From the NCBI GenBank assembly GCA_026413255.1, contig JAOCZO010000001.1, positions 248,001 through 312,000 of the forward strand: 64,000 bases of DNA, read 5' to 3'. This stretch comes from Fereydounia khargensis. Its lineage: Eukaryota > Basidiomycota > Ustilaginomycetes > Urocystidales > Fereydouniaceae. Made by a program: the position numbers and the translations under genes. The notes beneath the pieces are model-generated. The model saw only the letters and a program-made list of their open reading frames with translations. It had not been told where the DNA came from and ran no database searches. Below are positions 45,354 to 54,481 of the stretch, one piece after another (the first letter of the stretch is position 1; every line of letters begins with the position of its first letter).

Positions 45354-47780
45354 ATGCGCCGCCCGACCCCGACCCCGACGCCTCCATTAGCACCGCATAC
45401 GCACACGATGCCCGTACGCGTGCTCTCCATCGTGCTGCTACTGCTCATCCTCATGCCTGCGCTCGTGTCCCCCGTCGCAGCAAGTCCGAGCCCAACGCCT
45501 ATACCCAACTCCAACTACCAGATCCGCCAAGACCCCGAGGCCTCCCTCTCCTACTCGGAGCTTCCCACGGGTGTCATCTCCGTCGCTGGACAGCCCTCTC
45601 CCACCATCGTGTATGGCAACGATCCCCTCTTGGCCCTCATGCCCGACTTTGCGTTTAGCATGCCCGCCCAGATCGTCGTCACGGGCATCAACATTGCCCT
45701 CGTTGCCGTCCTCGTCATCCACCTCCTCTTTACCGTCCAGTACCACTTCCCACTCAGCAGGAAGAACTTTTACCTCCAGATCTCCAGCTCTGTCATGCTT
45801 CTTGTTAGTCTCAGCGTTACTCTCCACATCATCCTTGCCCATCTCATGTCCAAAAGCCAGAACTGGCCCTACATGTTCCCCTACATTGGTGTCCAGGTCC
45901 CACCCGGCGACAGGTCCTGGTCCATGGTCCAGGAAGTCTTTTATCTTCTCATGCGCGCCATCACCACTGCGCTCATCAACATCACCCACATCCAGTTCCT
46001 CACCCTCCTCTTTCCCTCCGCACTCGAGGCACGTCTCATTCTCTGGATGCTCGGTCCGCTTGCCATTGTCGCCTCAGGCATGGAATTCACCGCGCTCTCT
46101 TCCGAGGACGATCTCAAGACTTCGGATCTGGGCGATGCCATTCGCAACATTTGCAACAGCACTCTAACGCTGCTCTATACCTCTGCACTCCTCATCTGGG
46201 GCCTGCTCGTCAACCGACGCCGCGCCTGGCGTGCAGGCGGCGGCACTGCTGCGTTCGGTGGCGGATCGGTCGGACTTGCGTTTATCAACACGGCTATCAG
46301 CTTTACCGAAATCAAGTACGACCGCCTCTGGTGGCTGCCCAACGTTTGCTGGACGCTGACCATCTGGCAGAGCTGGCTCGGTTTCTGGTGGTGGGTCAGC
46401 AGCGGTATGGGCATCGGAGAGGTGGAAGACCGCCAGGCCCGGCTGGAAAAGAAGCGCAAGCGAGAAGAGCGACGTCGCCGCAAGGCTGAAAAGCAGCGCA
46501 AGAAGGCCGCCGGTCTCACCGACGACGATGGCGCCGACGAGCCCGAGGATGGTGCTGGCTCGCAAGTGCTCGAATCCATCCCGGGCTTGCAGGGTATCCG
46601 TCGCATCAAGGATCGCATGATTGGCGAGAACAATGGCAACACACTCACTCGCAGAGGTCGCAAGCCTGTAAGCCAGGCTGGCGGTGCTTTGGACACGGGC
46701 AACGAAGCGATCGAGCTGCAGAGCGTCAACGTTGCTCGCCAAGGAGGCCAGCCAGGGCCAGGCGACCTGGATGACGACGAGACTCGAGACGGAGAGGCAA
46801 ATGGCCATGGTCGGCTGACATTGGTTACTGTCCAAGACCAGGACCAGGACCAGGACCAGGCGCATGAGCATGACGGTGCTGGAGACGACGCGCGCACCAC
46901 AGCCGGAACGGGAACGGGCAGCGGCTCGAGCGATACGAATCCGACGACAGCAGCATCATCTGCACCTCCCGGCTGGCTCGCGCTCACGGCACGCAAGTTT
47001 ATGGACAACCAGCCCAACTTTATCAAGGCACGATTCCGACGGCTGCGTCGCGCACACGTGGTGGCCGCGAGGCGAGCAGCAACGGAGCAAACCATGCTGC
47101 GAGATCAAGTGCTCAACAGCGGGCGAAGCAACGGACCGGGTCTACGCAACCTCATGTTTGACCAGCGGCCGAGCACGCTACGAGAAGAAGGCGAAGGCGG
47201 CGCTCATGGAGCGAGTGGACCCAACAGCCGGCGTGCATCCAACGTGGGGCGCTCGGTGTCGATCGGCGGTGGGCGGCCAGACCGGGGTGGAGGCGGTGGC
47301 AGTGGCAGTGGCAGTGGCAGTGGCAGTGGCAGTGGCGGGATGGATTCAAACGGAGGTGGCGGAACAGGAACAGGAAGCGGGGTAGCACGAAGCCTGTCTC
47401 AGAGCGCTGCCGGTCGTGAGGGCGGAAACAATGGGCAACAACTGAGTCGGATAGCGTCCGAAGGGGCGTCGGTCAGCAACGACACTTCGACAACGCGAGT
47501 CAGTGCGACGCGAACGTCGGTAAGCCTCAGTGGAGAGTCGCTGAGCGGCAGCAGGCACGGAGGCAACGACGATGCAGAAGGACGAGCACTCGGGCAGCAA
47601 GCACAAGCAGATGAAGAAGGATGGCAAGACGAGGCAGAGACGGAGGGAGGGGCGGGAGGAGGCAACACGACAGTGGTGCATGCTCATGCTGCTGCCGAGG
47701 GAGGGGAGGAGGACTCGAGCTGGTTCTGGCGCGGAGGGTTGCGGCAGATGCGGCTGCGAGACCGGACGACGTACGATTGA
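45354..47780 (+). CDS. Seven-helix membrane protein of unknown function with long cytosolic tail
   Basis: Single exon. The first in-frame ATG is 45354 (808 residues); ATG 45408 gives 790 residues and begins MPVRVLSIVLLLLILMPALV, a clean signal peptide, so it may be the real start. After a short ectodomain come about seven hydrophobic segments, for example IVVTGINIALVAVLVIHLLF, ISSSVMLLVSLSVTLHIILA, YLLMRAITTALINITHIQFL, LILWMLGPLAIVASGMEF, STLTLLYTSALLIWGLLV and a Trp-rich last one (WWLPNVCWTLTIWQSWLGFW). A Lys/Arg-rich helix (RLEKKRKREERRRRKAEK) and a disordered tail of about 400 residues with GSGSGS and QDQDQD repeats follow. I recall similar uncharacterised fungal proteins, but no function. 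The layout is receptor-like; signalling is only inference. Confidence 0.8.
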   Translation: MRRPTPTPTPPLAPHTHTMPVRVLSIVLLLLILMPALVSPVAASPSPTPIPNSNYQIRQDPEASLSYSELPTGVISVAGQPSPTIVYGNDPLLALMPDFAFSMPAQIVVTGINIALVAVLVIHLLFTVQYHFPLSRKNFYLQISSSVMLLVSLSVTLHIILAHLMSKSQNWPYMFPYIGVQVPPGDRSWSMVQEVFYLLMRAITTALINITHIQFLTLLFPSALEARLILWMLGPLAIVASGMEFTALSSEDDLKTSDLGDAIRNICNSTLTLLYTSALLIWGLLVNRRRAWRAGGGTAAFGGGSVGLAFINTAISFTEIKYDRLWWLPNVCWTLTIWQSWLGFWWWVSSGMGIGEVEDRQARLEKKRKREERRRRKAEKQRKKAAGLTDDDGADEPEDGAGSQVLESIPGLQGIRRIKDRMIGENNGNTLTRRGRKPVSQAGGALDTGNEAIELQSVNVARQGGQPGPGDLDDDETRDGEANGHGRLTLVTVQDQDQDQDQAHEHDGAGDDARTTAGTGTGSGSSDTNPTTAASSAPPGWLALTARKFMDNQPNFIKARFRRLRRAHVVAARRAATEQTMLRDQVLNSGRSNGPGLRNLMFDQRPSTLREEGEGGAHGASGPNSRRASNVGRSVSIGGGRPDRGGGGGSGSGSGSGSGSGGMDSNGGGGTGTGSGVARSLSQSAAGREGGNNGQQLSRIASEGASVSNDTSTTRVSATRTSVSLSGESLSGSRHGGNDDAEGRALGQQAQADEEGWQDEAETEGGAGGGNTTVVHAHAAAEGGEEDSSWFWRGGLRQMRLRDRTTYD
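46836..46860 (+). repeat. In-frame GACCAG repeat (Asp-Gln) in the membrane protein
   Basis: Four tandem GACCAG units encode alternating Asp and Gln in the disordered tail. Confidence 0.85.
47298..47337 (+). repeat. In-frame GGCAGT repeat (Gly-Ser) in the membrane protein
   Basis: Six near-perfect GGCAGT units encode a Gly-Ser linker in the C-terminal tail. Confidence 0.9.
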
Positions 47781-48209
47781 TGACGAGCTTTTGGCTGCCA
47801 TGTTGCATCTTGTGCTTTTCTCTTGTATTTTTAAAGCAAATGGCAACTTGCTGGCGTAGCATACTGTACCTACTGTAGACTAAGCCAGCGAGCGCATCGA
47901 GTGCGTGGTGGTGTCGTGTGCGTGTTCGTGTGCGTGTGCAGCACGGTACGGTTGGGTACGAGAAAGGCAGAAAAGAAAACTCCACAATGGCTGAAATGAC
48001 ACGGACCACTCTTTCATTACTAACAGTATTGTATTCGCTGACAGACTGAATGCATTGAATGCAGTAAATGCAGTAAATGCACGCCAACGCGTCACTTCTC
48101 TCTGCTGTACCGTACCGTACAGTACCGTACCTTGGACCGACTGCGCATTCTTCATTCTTCTTCCCTCTTTCTCTCTCTCTCTCTCTCTCACCATCTCATT
48201 ACAGACCCG
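47781..48209. promoter_or_regulatory. Spacer upstream of UBP14
   Basis: Contains TACTGTACCTACTGTAGAC at 47862-47880, a gcagtaaat tandem pair near 48060-48080 and GTACCGTACCGTACAGTACC at 48107-48126. The stretch 48150-48205 is C/T-rich and ends in TTACAG, so it may be the end of a leader intron. Confidence 0.5.
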
Positions 48210-50738
48210 ATGAAGCGGTCCCGCTCTCCCTCTCCCCACTCTCGACAAACCTGCCATCCTTCGCAACCACCTCCGCAACCAAACACATCTACATCAGAGA
48301 TGGCATGTCCCCATCTCACCGAGGCCTTTGGCACTCTCGCCCCACCCCGTCTCTCCCAGCAGGTACACAAGGACGAGTGCACGCTCTGCTTTGACGACCA
48401 GGATGGGCCCAATGGCATCGATGTCTGCCTTCACTGCTTTAACGGCAGCTGTCTTGCCAACGACCGCGAGCACTCCAAGCTCCACTACTCCAAGACCGGC
48501 CATGCCCTCGTCCTCAACGTCAAGCGCACCCCCAAGCCCCAAACCACCACGGACCAGGCCCAGGCCCAGGCCCCACTCAACAAGCTTGCCATCCGCGCAG
48601 AGAGTGATGCCGACAAGTATCACTACACCACCACCCCCAAATGTCTTGCCTGCGATCCTGTCCGCGAGCTCCCACGCACAGAGCTGCTCGAGCAGATCAT
48701 CACCGCCGTCATGTCCGCCATGTCGTCCGCCCAGCAGTCCCAAGTCAAGGCCTGGGAGGAAGAGATCCTTCCCTGCCAGCACACCCGCGAGCTCCAACAG
48801 CACGGACAGGCGCGTAAGCTCCAGCTCTCCGCCCTTGCCTCCTGCTCCAGCTGCGACCTCACCTCCAACCTCTGGCTCTGCCTCACCTGCGGCAACCTCG
48901 GCTGTGGCAGAGCCCAGTTCGGCGGTGTCGGCGGCAACAGCCATGGTCTGGCCCACTTTGAACAGACCCGACACCCCGTCTCGGTAAAGCAAGGAACAAT
49001 CACCGCCGAAGGCACTGCCGACATTTACTGCTACGCCTGCAACGACGCCCGCATCGACCCGCATCTCGCCAACCATCTCTCTCACTTTGGCATCAACGTC
49101 CTCGACCTCTCCAAGACTGAAAAGAGCATGACCGAGCTTCAGCTCGAACAGAACCTCAAATTCGACTTTAGCATGACTGACGACGATGGACAGCAGCTCG
49201 AGCCCGTCTATGGGCCCGGCCTCACCGGCATCCGTAACCTCGGCAACAGCTGTTACATGGCCTCGGTCCTCCAGTCACTCTTTGCCCTCCCAAGCTTCCA
49301 AACCAGGTACCTGGACACGTACCGACCCCACACCCTATCCTGCACCAACCCACTACCGGCCACCTGCTTTGAATGCCAGATGGGTAAGATTGCAGACGGT
49401 CTTCTCTCTGGCCGCTACTCTGTGCCTCGCCAGCCAGAGCAGGCGCAACATGAGCATCAGCAACAAGAGCAGGAGCAGACGCCAGTCTTCCAGCTGGGCA
49501 TCCGACCGAGCATGTTCAAGGCGCTGGTCGGCAAAGGCCACGACGAGTTTGCTACCATGCGCCAGCAGGATGCGGACGAGTTTTTCAAGCACCTGGTTAC
49601 CTTTATCCAGGCCCAGTCCAAGGGCCAATCCTCCTCAACCTCAGCTCTGACGGATCCGACGCGTGTGTTTGCCTTTGGGCTCGAGCAGCGCCTCGAGTGC
49701 ACGCGCTGCCATCGCGTGCGCTACACTGTCGAGGCACAGGATGCCGGCCTCAGTCTCCCAGTTCCCATCCGAGCCAAGCCTGTGGCGTCCGAGGGCGAGG
49801 GCGAGGGCGAGGGCGAGTCCAGCAAGGTGGAGTACGAGCCTGTCTCGCTCACCGAGTGTCTTGACATTTTCACCGCACCCGAGGAGCTCGAGTACCACTG
49901 TCCGGCGTGCGATGCCAAGGTGGTCGCGAGCAAGCGCACGCGCTTTACCTCCTTCCCATCCGTGCTCGCCGTGCAGGTGCGTCGATTCCAGCTGATCAAC
50001 TGGGTGCCCCAAAAGGTAGACGTGCCCATCCTAGTCCCCCTCGAGCCGTTCGAGCTAGACAAGTACCTGGGCACGGGCAAGCAGCCGGGCGAAGAGGAGC
50101 TTCCGGACGATATCAACCCCAATTCTGGTTCTGGTTCTGGTTCTGGTTCTGGAGGCGAGGTGCAAGTGGATGCGGCGGCCCTGTCGCAACTCACGGCGAT
50201 GGGCTTCCCAGAGGTGCGGTGCCACAAGGCGCTGCTGGCCACGGGCAATGCGGACGCCGAGGCGGCGATGAACTGGCTCTTTGCGCACATGGAAGACCCG
50301 GACATTGACGACCCGATCCCTCCCTCCTCGGGTGCCGACTCTGTCGACACGTCCATGCTGCAAGAAATGGGATTCTCGCGACCACAGGCACTCAAGGCTC
50401 TCCGTGTGAACGGCGGCAACCCAGATGCAGCCGTGTCCTGGCTCTTTGAGAACCCGGATGACCCAGGTGACGATGAGCAGGCCGGCACAGCCGCAGCCGC
50501 AGCCGTAGCCGCATCGACCGAGACGGTGGGTGGCTCGGCGTCACTCCCAGCCCGGTACGTGGCCAAGGCGTTTATCTCGCACAAGGGCCCTAGTGTCCAC
50601 AGCGGCCACTATGTGGCACACGTGCGCCATGGCCACGGCTGGACGTTCTTCAACGACGAGAAGGTGGTGCGGGCGTCAGAGAGTAGTGTGGCGCACCTGT
50701 CGACACTGGCGTACGAGTACATGTTTGAGCGCATTTAG
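48210..50738 (+). CDS. UBP14: Ubiquitin-specific protease Ubp14 / USP5 (isopeptidase T)
   Basis: Single exon, 842 residues from ATG 48210; an ATG at 48300 (MACPHLTEAF) matches the usual N terminus and is an alternative. Ubp14 disassembles free polyubiquitin chains, recycling ubiquitin for the proteasome. Seen in order: a variant N-terminal zinc UBP domain (DECTLCFDD...DVCLHCFNGSCL), the canonical ZnF-UBP (LPCQHTRELQ, CSSCDLTSNLWLCLTCGNLGCGR, HGLAHFEQTRHPVSV, YCYACND), the Cys box LTGIRNLGNSCYMASVLQSLF (about 345), two UBA domains (LSQLTAMGFPEVRCHKAL and LQEMGFSRPQALKALRV) and the His box SVHSGHYVAHV. EGEGEGE and GSGSGSGS linkers come from hexanucleotide repeats. All catalytic elements are present. 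Confidence 0.95.
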   Translation: MKRSRSPSPHSRQTCHPSQPPPQPNTSTSEMACPHLTEAFGTLAPPRLSQQVHKDECTLCFDDQDGPNGIDVCLHCFNGSCLANDREHSKLHYSKTGHALVLNVKRTPKPQTTTDQAQAQAPLNKLAIRAESDADKYHYTTTPKCLACDPVRELPRTELLEQIITAVMSAMSSAQQSQVKAWEEEILPCQHTRELQQHGQARKLQLSALASCSSCDLTSNLWLCLTCGNLGCGRAQFGGVGGNSHGLAHFEQTRHPVSVKQGTITAEGTADIYCYACNDARIDPHLANHLSHFGINVLDLSKTEKSMTELQLEQNLKFDFSMTDDDGQQLEPVYGPGLTGIRNLGNSCYMASVLQSLFALPSFQTRYLDTYRPHTLSCTNPLPATCFECQMGKIADGLLSGRYSVPRQPEQAQHEHQQQEQEQTPVFQLGIRPSMFKALVGKGHDEFATMRQQDADEFFKHLVTFIQAQSKGQSSSTSALTDPTRVFAFGLEQRLECTRCHRVRYTVEAQDAGLSLPVPIRAKPVASEGEGEGEGESSKVEYEPVSLTECLDIFTAPEELEYHCPACDAKVVASKRTRFTSFPSVLAVQVRRFQLINWVPQKVDVPILVPLEPFELDKYLGTGKQPGEEELPDDINPNSGSGSGSGSGGEVQVDAAALSQLTAMGFPEVRCHKALLATGNADAEAAMNWLFAHMEDPDIDDPIPPSSGADSVDTSMLQEMGFSRPQALKALRVNGGNPDAAVSWLFENPDDPGDDEQAGTAAAAAVAASTETVGGSASLPARYVAKAFISHKGPSVHSGHYVAHVRHGHGWTFFNDEKVVRASESSVAHLSTLAYEYMFERI
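49791..49817 (+). repeat. In-frame GAGGGC repeat (Glu-Gly) in UBP14
   Basis: Tandem GAGGGC units encode alternating Glu-Gly in a loop of the protease domain. Confidence 0.85.
50123..50152 (+). repeat. In-frame TCTGGT repeat (Ser-Gly) in UBP14
   Basis: Five near-perfect units encode a Gly-Ser linker just before the first UBA domain. Confidence 0.9.
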
Positions 50739-50803
50739 AGAAGGAGAGAATCAAAGCATTACTCTGCACGAGTAGAGTAGAATACAAAAGGACTGGGACT
50801 AAG

Positions 50804-51886
50804 TCAGGCGAGAACTTTGCGGAGCGCATCCGTGCCTTGTGGGATTGGGAGGTTGGTTACGGGGCAGCGTGATGTGGCTTGGAGGTGGGTGTGTGCGCAC
50901 GTGTAGCAGGTGACGTAGCCGGAGGGGAGGAGGGCGGGGTTGTTGATGGGTGCGGCTGAGCAGATGGGGCAGGTATTGTGGGCGATGGTTGTTTGCGTGT
51001 TGGGGGGCAGTGGTTTGGGCGGGGGGAGGGGGGTGGTGTTGGAGGCGTGGGTGCGGCGGCGCGGGTTGTCGGCGCCGTACCACCACTCGAGGAACTTGAA
51101 GAAGAAGATGGAGGCGGGGAGGGCGTACTTGAGCGACTCGAAGAGGAGCGAGGCGGCGAGGCGGAGCCATCGGAGTGGGCTGGAGAGGGCGGGGAGGCGG
51201 GTGGGGAGGAGGGGCTTGCGTGGGCCGTCGCCGGCGCCCATGCGGCGAATGTCTACACGCATGAGCGCGAGCCACGGGCGCCAGTAGGGCGTCTTGTCGA
51301 ACAGGTAGGCGATGTTGTACCCGAGCAGCGAGACGTGCCACGCCGTCTTGGCGTACGGGTAGGTGCGTTTGAAGAGCTCGACAAGGACCTTGCTCGTCCG
51401 CGTAGCCTCGTCCGGCGCCTCGAAAGCGAACAGGCCGTCGTCCACGCCGCCTCCGTTGCGCTCCCACCAGTCGTCTAGCTTGGCACCGAGATACGGCAGG
51501 CCCACGAGCACCAGGAGCGAGCGCCGCACGTCCTGTTCGCGCAGGCTCTCGCTCTCCCCCCCCGCCCCCGCCCCCGCCCGCACCCGCGCAAGCCCAGGCC
51601 GCCGGCGTCGCTTGAGGCCGTAAAAGTTTTCGGTAAACGACGACCCCCACACACGCAGGTAGTGGTTCTCCACCAGCGCCAGCACAGCCGCATACACCTC
51701 GTCGAACCGGTTCACCACGCGCAACAGGTAGCGCGGGTTGCGCTGCGCAAGCACAGACAGCACGTACCGCGCGGCCGGCTTGATCAGCGCCCGCAGCTGC
51801 TCCTGCGCCGCGAGCTCAAAGAACGACGGGTGGTACGGGTCCGAGGAGGACGCGGACGTCGGGTCCACGGCAGTGAGCAGATCCAT
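50804..51886 (-). CDS. PEX12: Peroxisomal import RING protein Pex12
   Basis: Single exon, 360 residues from ATG 51884-51886; longer readings start at TTG. Pex12 is one of the three RING peroxins (with Pex2 and Pex10) that ubiquitinate the Pex5 receptor at the peroxisomal membrane so it can be recycled. Seen: the N-terminal Pex2/Pex12 domain starting PSFFELAAQEQLRALIKPAA and followed by LRVVNRFDEVYAAVL, a putative membrane segment region ending LKYALPASIFFFKFLEWWYG, and a C-terminal RING-like motif CPICSAAPINNPALLPSGYV...CYTC...RCPVT, with fewer cysteines than a full RING, as is normal for Pex12. Faces UBP14 tail to tail, 65 bp apart. Confidence 0.93.
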   Translation of the reverse strand: MDLLTAVDPTSASSSDPYHPSFFELAAQEQLRALIKPAARYVLSVLAQRNPRYLLRVVNRFDEVYAAVLALVENHYLRVWGSSFTENFYGLKRRRRPGLARVRAGAGAGGESESLREQDVRRSLLVLVGLPYLGAKLDDWWERNGGGVDDGLFAFEAPDEATRTSKVLVELFKRTYPYAKTAWHVSLLGYNIAYLFDKTPYWRPWLALMRVDIRRMGAGDGPRKPLLPTRLPALSSPLRWLRLAASLLFESLKYALPASIFFFKFLEWWYGADNPRRRTHASNTTPLPPPKPLPPNTQTTIAHNTCPICSAAPINNPALLPSGYVTCYTCAHTHLQATSRCPVTNLPIPQGTDALRKVLA

Positions 51887-52215
51887 CGTGTCGTGTCGTG
51901 TCGTGTGGTGGTCAAATGGCAAGTCGTGTGTCCAGTCCGCTCCGCTACCCCGCTCCGCCTTCCGGTCTCTCTGTTTGCTGCAGAACCGAGAACCGAGAGC
52001 CGAGAACCGAACCGGTTCGGACCCGGTTCGGACCCGGTTTGCGGTTTGCGGTTGGCGGTTGGCGGTTGGCGCCCTCTGACACGCGTGAAAATACTGTACA
52101 CTGTAATAATTTCCACAACTCATTTACAGTGCAGTACTCGTAACGAGGACTAATAGAGCTACTGGACAGTACAGTATAGTACAGTACAGTATGTAGGTTA
52201 GTTACTCTAGGTTGG
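51887..52215. promoter_or_regulatory. PEX12 promoter and SDR 3' flank
   Basis: Contains tandem GAACCGAGAGCC-like and GGTTCGGACCC-like repeats at 51984-52040, a TTGGCGGTT run at 52038-52068, and a dense GTACAGTA cluster at 52165-52194. Confidence 0.6.
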
Positions 52216-53102
52216 CTACCATTCAATCTTTTCATTCTTCCAGTCGCGGAACGAGCCCGAGTCGTCCTTCTTGAGGCTCTGCACGACATTGTACAGATTC
52301 TCGGCGGCCTCCCAAGCCTCGAACTGGCCCTTGCTCTTGTCGAGCGGCTTGTCGCTCCCGGGGCCGCCGGTAAAGTCCTTGGACAGGGCGGACCTGACGG
52401 TGCCGGGATGGAGGGCGACAGCGACAGCGGGCAGGTTTCTGAGCTGGAGTTCGATCGCGAGCGTCTTGATCATCTGGTTGAGGGCGGCCTTGGAGGAGCG
52501 GTACGAGTACCAGCCGCCCTTGGCGTTGTCTGTGATGCTGCCTACGCGTGCGCTGAGGCTCGCGATGACGCTGTGCCCGGGCGCGGCGTCCGTGTCGAGC
52601 TGGTTCTTGCGCGGGAGCAGGGGCACGACGTGCTTCCAGAGCAGCAGGTGGCTGAACGTGTTGGTCGCATACGTCGCCTCCAGACTCGCCAGCGACACCT
52701 GCTGCAGCGCCTTTTCCGGCCGCAGCAGCCCGTTCACGTTCCAGAGCGCGCGCACGCTCCCCGCCCCAAAGCGCGACGCCACCCCCTCGGCCCCGCGCGA
52801 CAGCGACGCCTCGTCCAGCGCGTCGACGCTAAACACGTGCAGCCGCGACTCGTCCAGCCCCGGACTCTTGCCACCCCCGCCCCCACCGCCTACCGCGCTC
52901 AGGATCGCCTCTCTGGCACGATCTGCCGAGCGCGAAAAGGCGACCACCTCGTGCGACGTGCGTGTCAGGTACTGTCGCGCAATCTGCGCCCCGATACCTG
53001 CAGAGAGAAGCATCAGCGCCCATCCAATGCGATGCGATGCGGTGCGGTGCGCGCAAACTCACCTCCACTGGCTCCTTGGATGACGGCTACGTTCGGTGGC
53101 AT
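52216..53102 (-). CDS. Short-chain dehydrogenase/reductase
   Basis: Two exons, 53102-53063 and 52997-52216; 273 residues. The nucleotide-binding motif GASGGIG is split by the intron, which is good support for the join. Further SDR hallmarks are the central NVNG region after ALW and the catalytic YRSSKAAL (Tyr-x3-Lys) with SARVGSI carrying the active-site Ser region upstream. The C-terminal ALHPGTVRSALSKDF resembles the C-factor/CsgA-like SDR branch. Substrate unknown. The Gly-rich loop near residue 55 (GGGGGGG) is a lineage-specific insertion. Divergent from the EFM7-like gene. Confidence 0.85.
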
Positions 53103-53324
53103 GGCGAGTAAGAGAGAGTAGATGCGAAACGGTGAAGCCCGGACGAGCGAACAGGTGACGGCATTTATCTACAGTATCAAGAACGGGGGCTGCACCTCCA
53201 CATGCAGCAGCGTCATATGCCTCACTTGACTCTGCTGATCAAGCAATCAAGCAATCACTGATCTCATCTCCTCCACAGGCATCGCATCGCATCGCATCGG
53301 GTCCCAGTCGCCCTCCCGAAAAAG

Positions 53325-53352
53325 CAGAAAAAAAAAAAAAAAAAAAAAAAAG
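53325..53352. repeat. Poly(A) tract in the SDR/EFM7 divergent spacer
   Basis: More than 20 consecutive A on the plus strand, about 50 bp before the EFM7-like start codon; a poly(dA:dT) nucleosome-excluding element is plausible. Confidence 0.8.
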
Positions 53353-53398
53353 GACTGACGTTCAAGGGTCCACGCGTTGCAATAGTCACACACACACC

Positions 53399-54414
53399 AT
53401 GACGGACGAGGGGGAGGACGACCTCGCCATCTTCCAAGACGGGCTGTACACGCTCTTTGCGCACCACCAGCCTGCGCACGGGGACCCGGGGACGTCGCAC
53501 GTCTTTGCGCACGGCCGTGTGACACTCCACTACGGGATACCGGCGCAGAGTGCGAGCAACACGAGGCTGTTCGCGCACTACCAGTGGGATGCGGGGCTGC
53601 TCCTTGCGCGCATGGTGGCTGACGCGCGCGTGGACGTGCGTGCGCAGAGCGTCGTCGAGCTCGGCGCCGGCACGGGTCTGCCGGGCCTCGTGGCGGCCAG
53701 CGTCGGCGCCGCCAAGGTGAGTTTGGCGTGGCAGTCGCAAGCCAAGCACGGCACGGGACGGTAGGAGACGGTGCGCTGACAGACACCTTGGCAGACCGTG
53801 ATCACGGACTACCCAGACGAGACGGTGCTTACGAATCTGCGCGCGAATGTCGACCGGGTCGCGGGTGCGGGTGCGGGTGCGGCGGTGGTGCTCCCGCTGG
53901 CCTGGGGCGACGCGGACGCCGAACGGCAGGTACTAGCCGCGTATGTTGTGCCCCTCCCACCACCTCGACTCTGCACGGAGCGTTCATGCTGACCGCTTGA
54001 TTCTGCAGCAACGGCGGACGCGGCTACGAGCGTGTGCTTGCTGCCGACGTGCTGTGGGTCTCGTCCGCCCACCCGCTCCTGATCCACACCATCCGCGCCC
54101 TGCTCGCCCGCACCCCGAGCGCGCGGTGCACCCTCGTCGCCGGCTTCCACACGGGCATCCCCGCCGTGCGTCGCTTCTTCGCCGCCCTCGGCCCCGACAT
54201 CCTCCCAGACTGGCAGGCACCCTTCCGCGGCATCCACGAGCACTCGTTCCACGGGTCCACACGCCCCTGGAGCGGCGGCTGGATCCCCTCCCACGGCGAC
54301 AGCGACACACACACCCACCTCGAGCAGCAACACGAGCAAGAAATGGGCGACATGTCCGAGCGTGCCGCTTGGGTCGTCGTCGCCTCGTTGCGCTGGGCAC
54401 CGCATCTTGTATAA
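53399..54414 (+). CDS. EFM7/Nnt1-like protein N-methyltransferase
   Basis: Three exons: 53399-53716, 53795-53940, 54009-54414; 289 residues. The family methylates the N-terminal Gly and Lys of translation elongation factor 1A in yeast (Efm7, formerly Nnt1). Seen: an N-terminal DGLYTLF segment, the motif HYQWDAGLLLARM before the SAM-binding VVELGAGTGLPGLVAASVGA, motif TVITDYPDETVLTNLRANV directly after the first junction, and LAADVLWVSSAHPLL with VAGFHTG near the end. The first six motifs match the branch well; substrate is inferred from family. The gene uses very GC-rich codons, like its neighbours from 50.8 to 55.5 kb. Confidence 0.87.
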
Positions 54415-54481
54415 CCATTGCAATCTCAACAAATAAACACACTGTACTGTACTGTGCTGTGCTGTGCTGTGCACAAGCGGA

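Noticed and set aside
51887-52123. 79-codon N-terminal extension of PEX12
   Set aside because: Non-ATG start, repeat-rich content, and the Pex12 domain begins right after the ATG at 51886.
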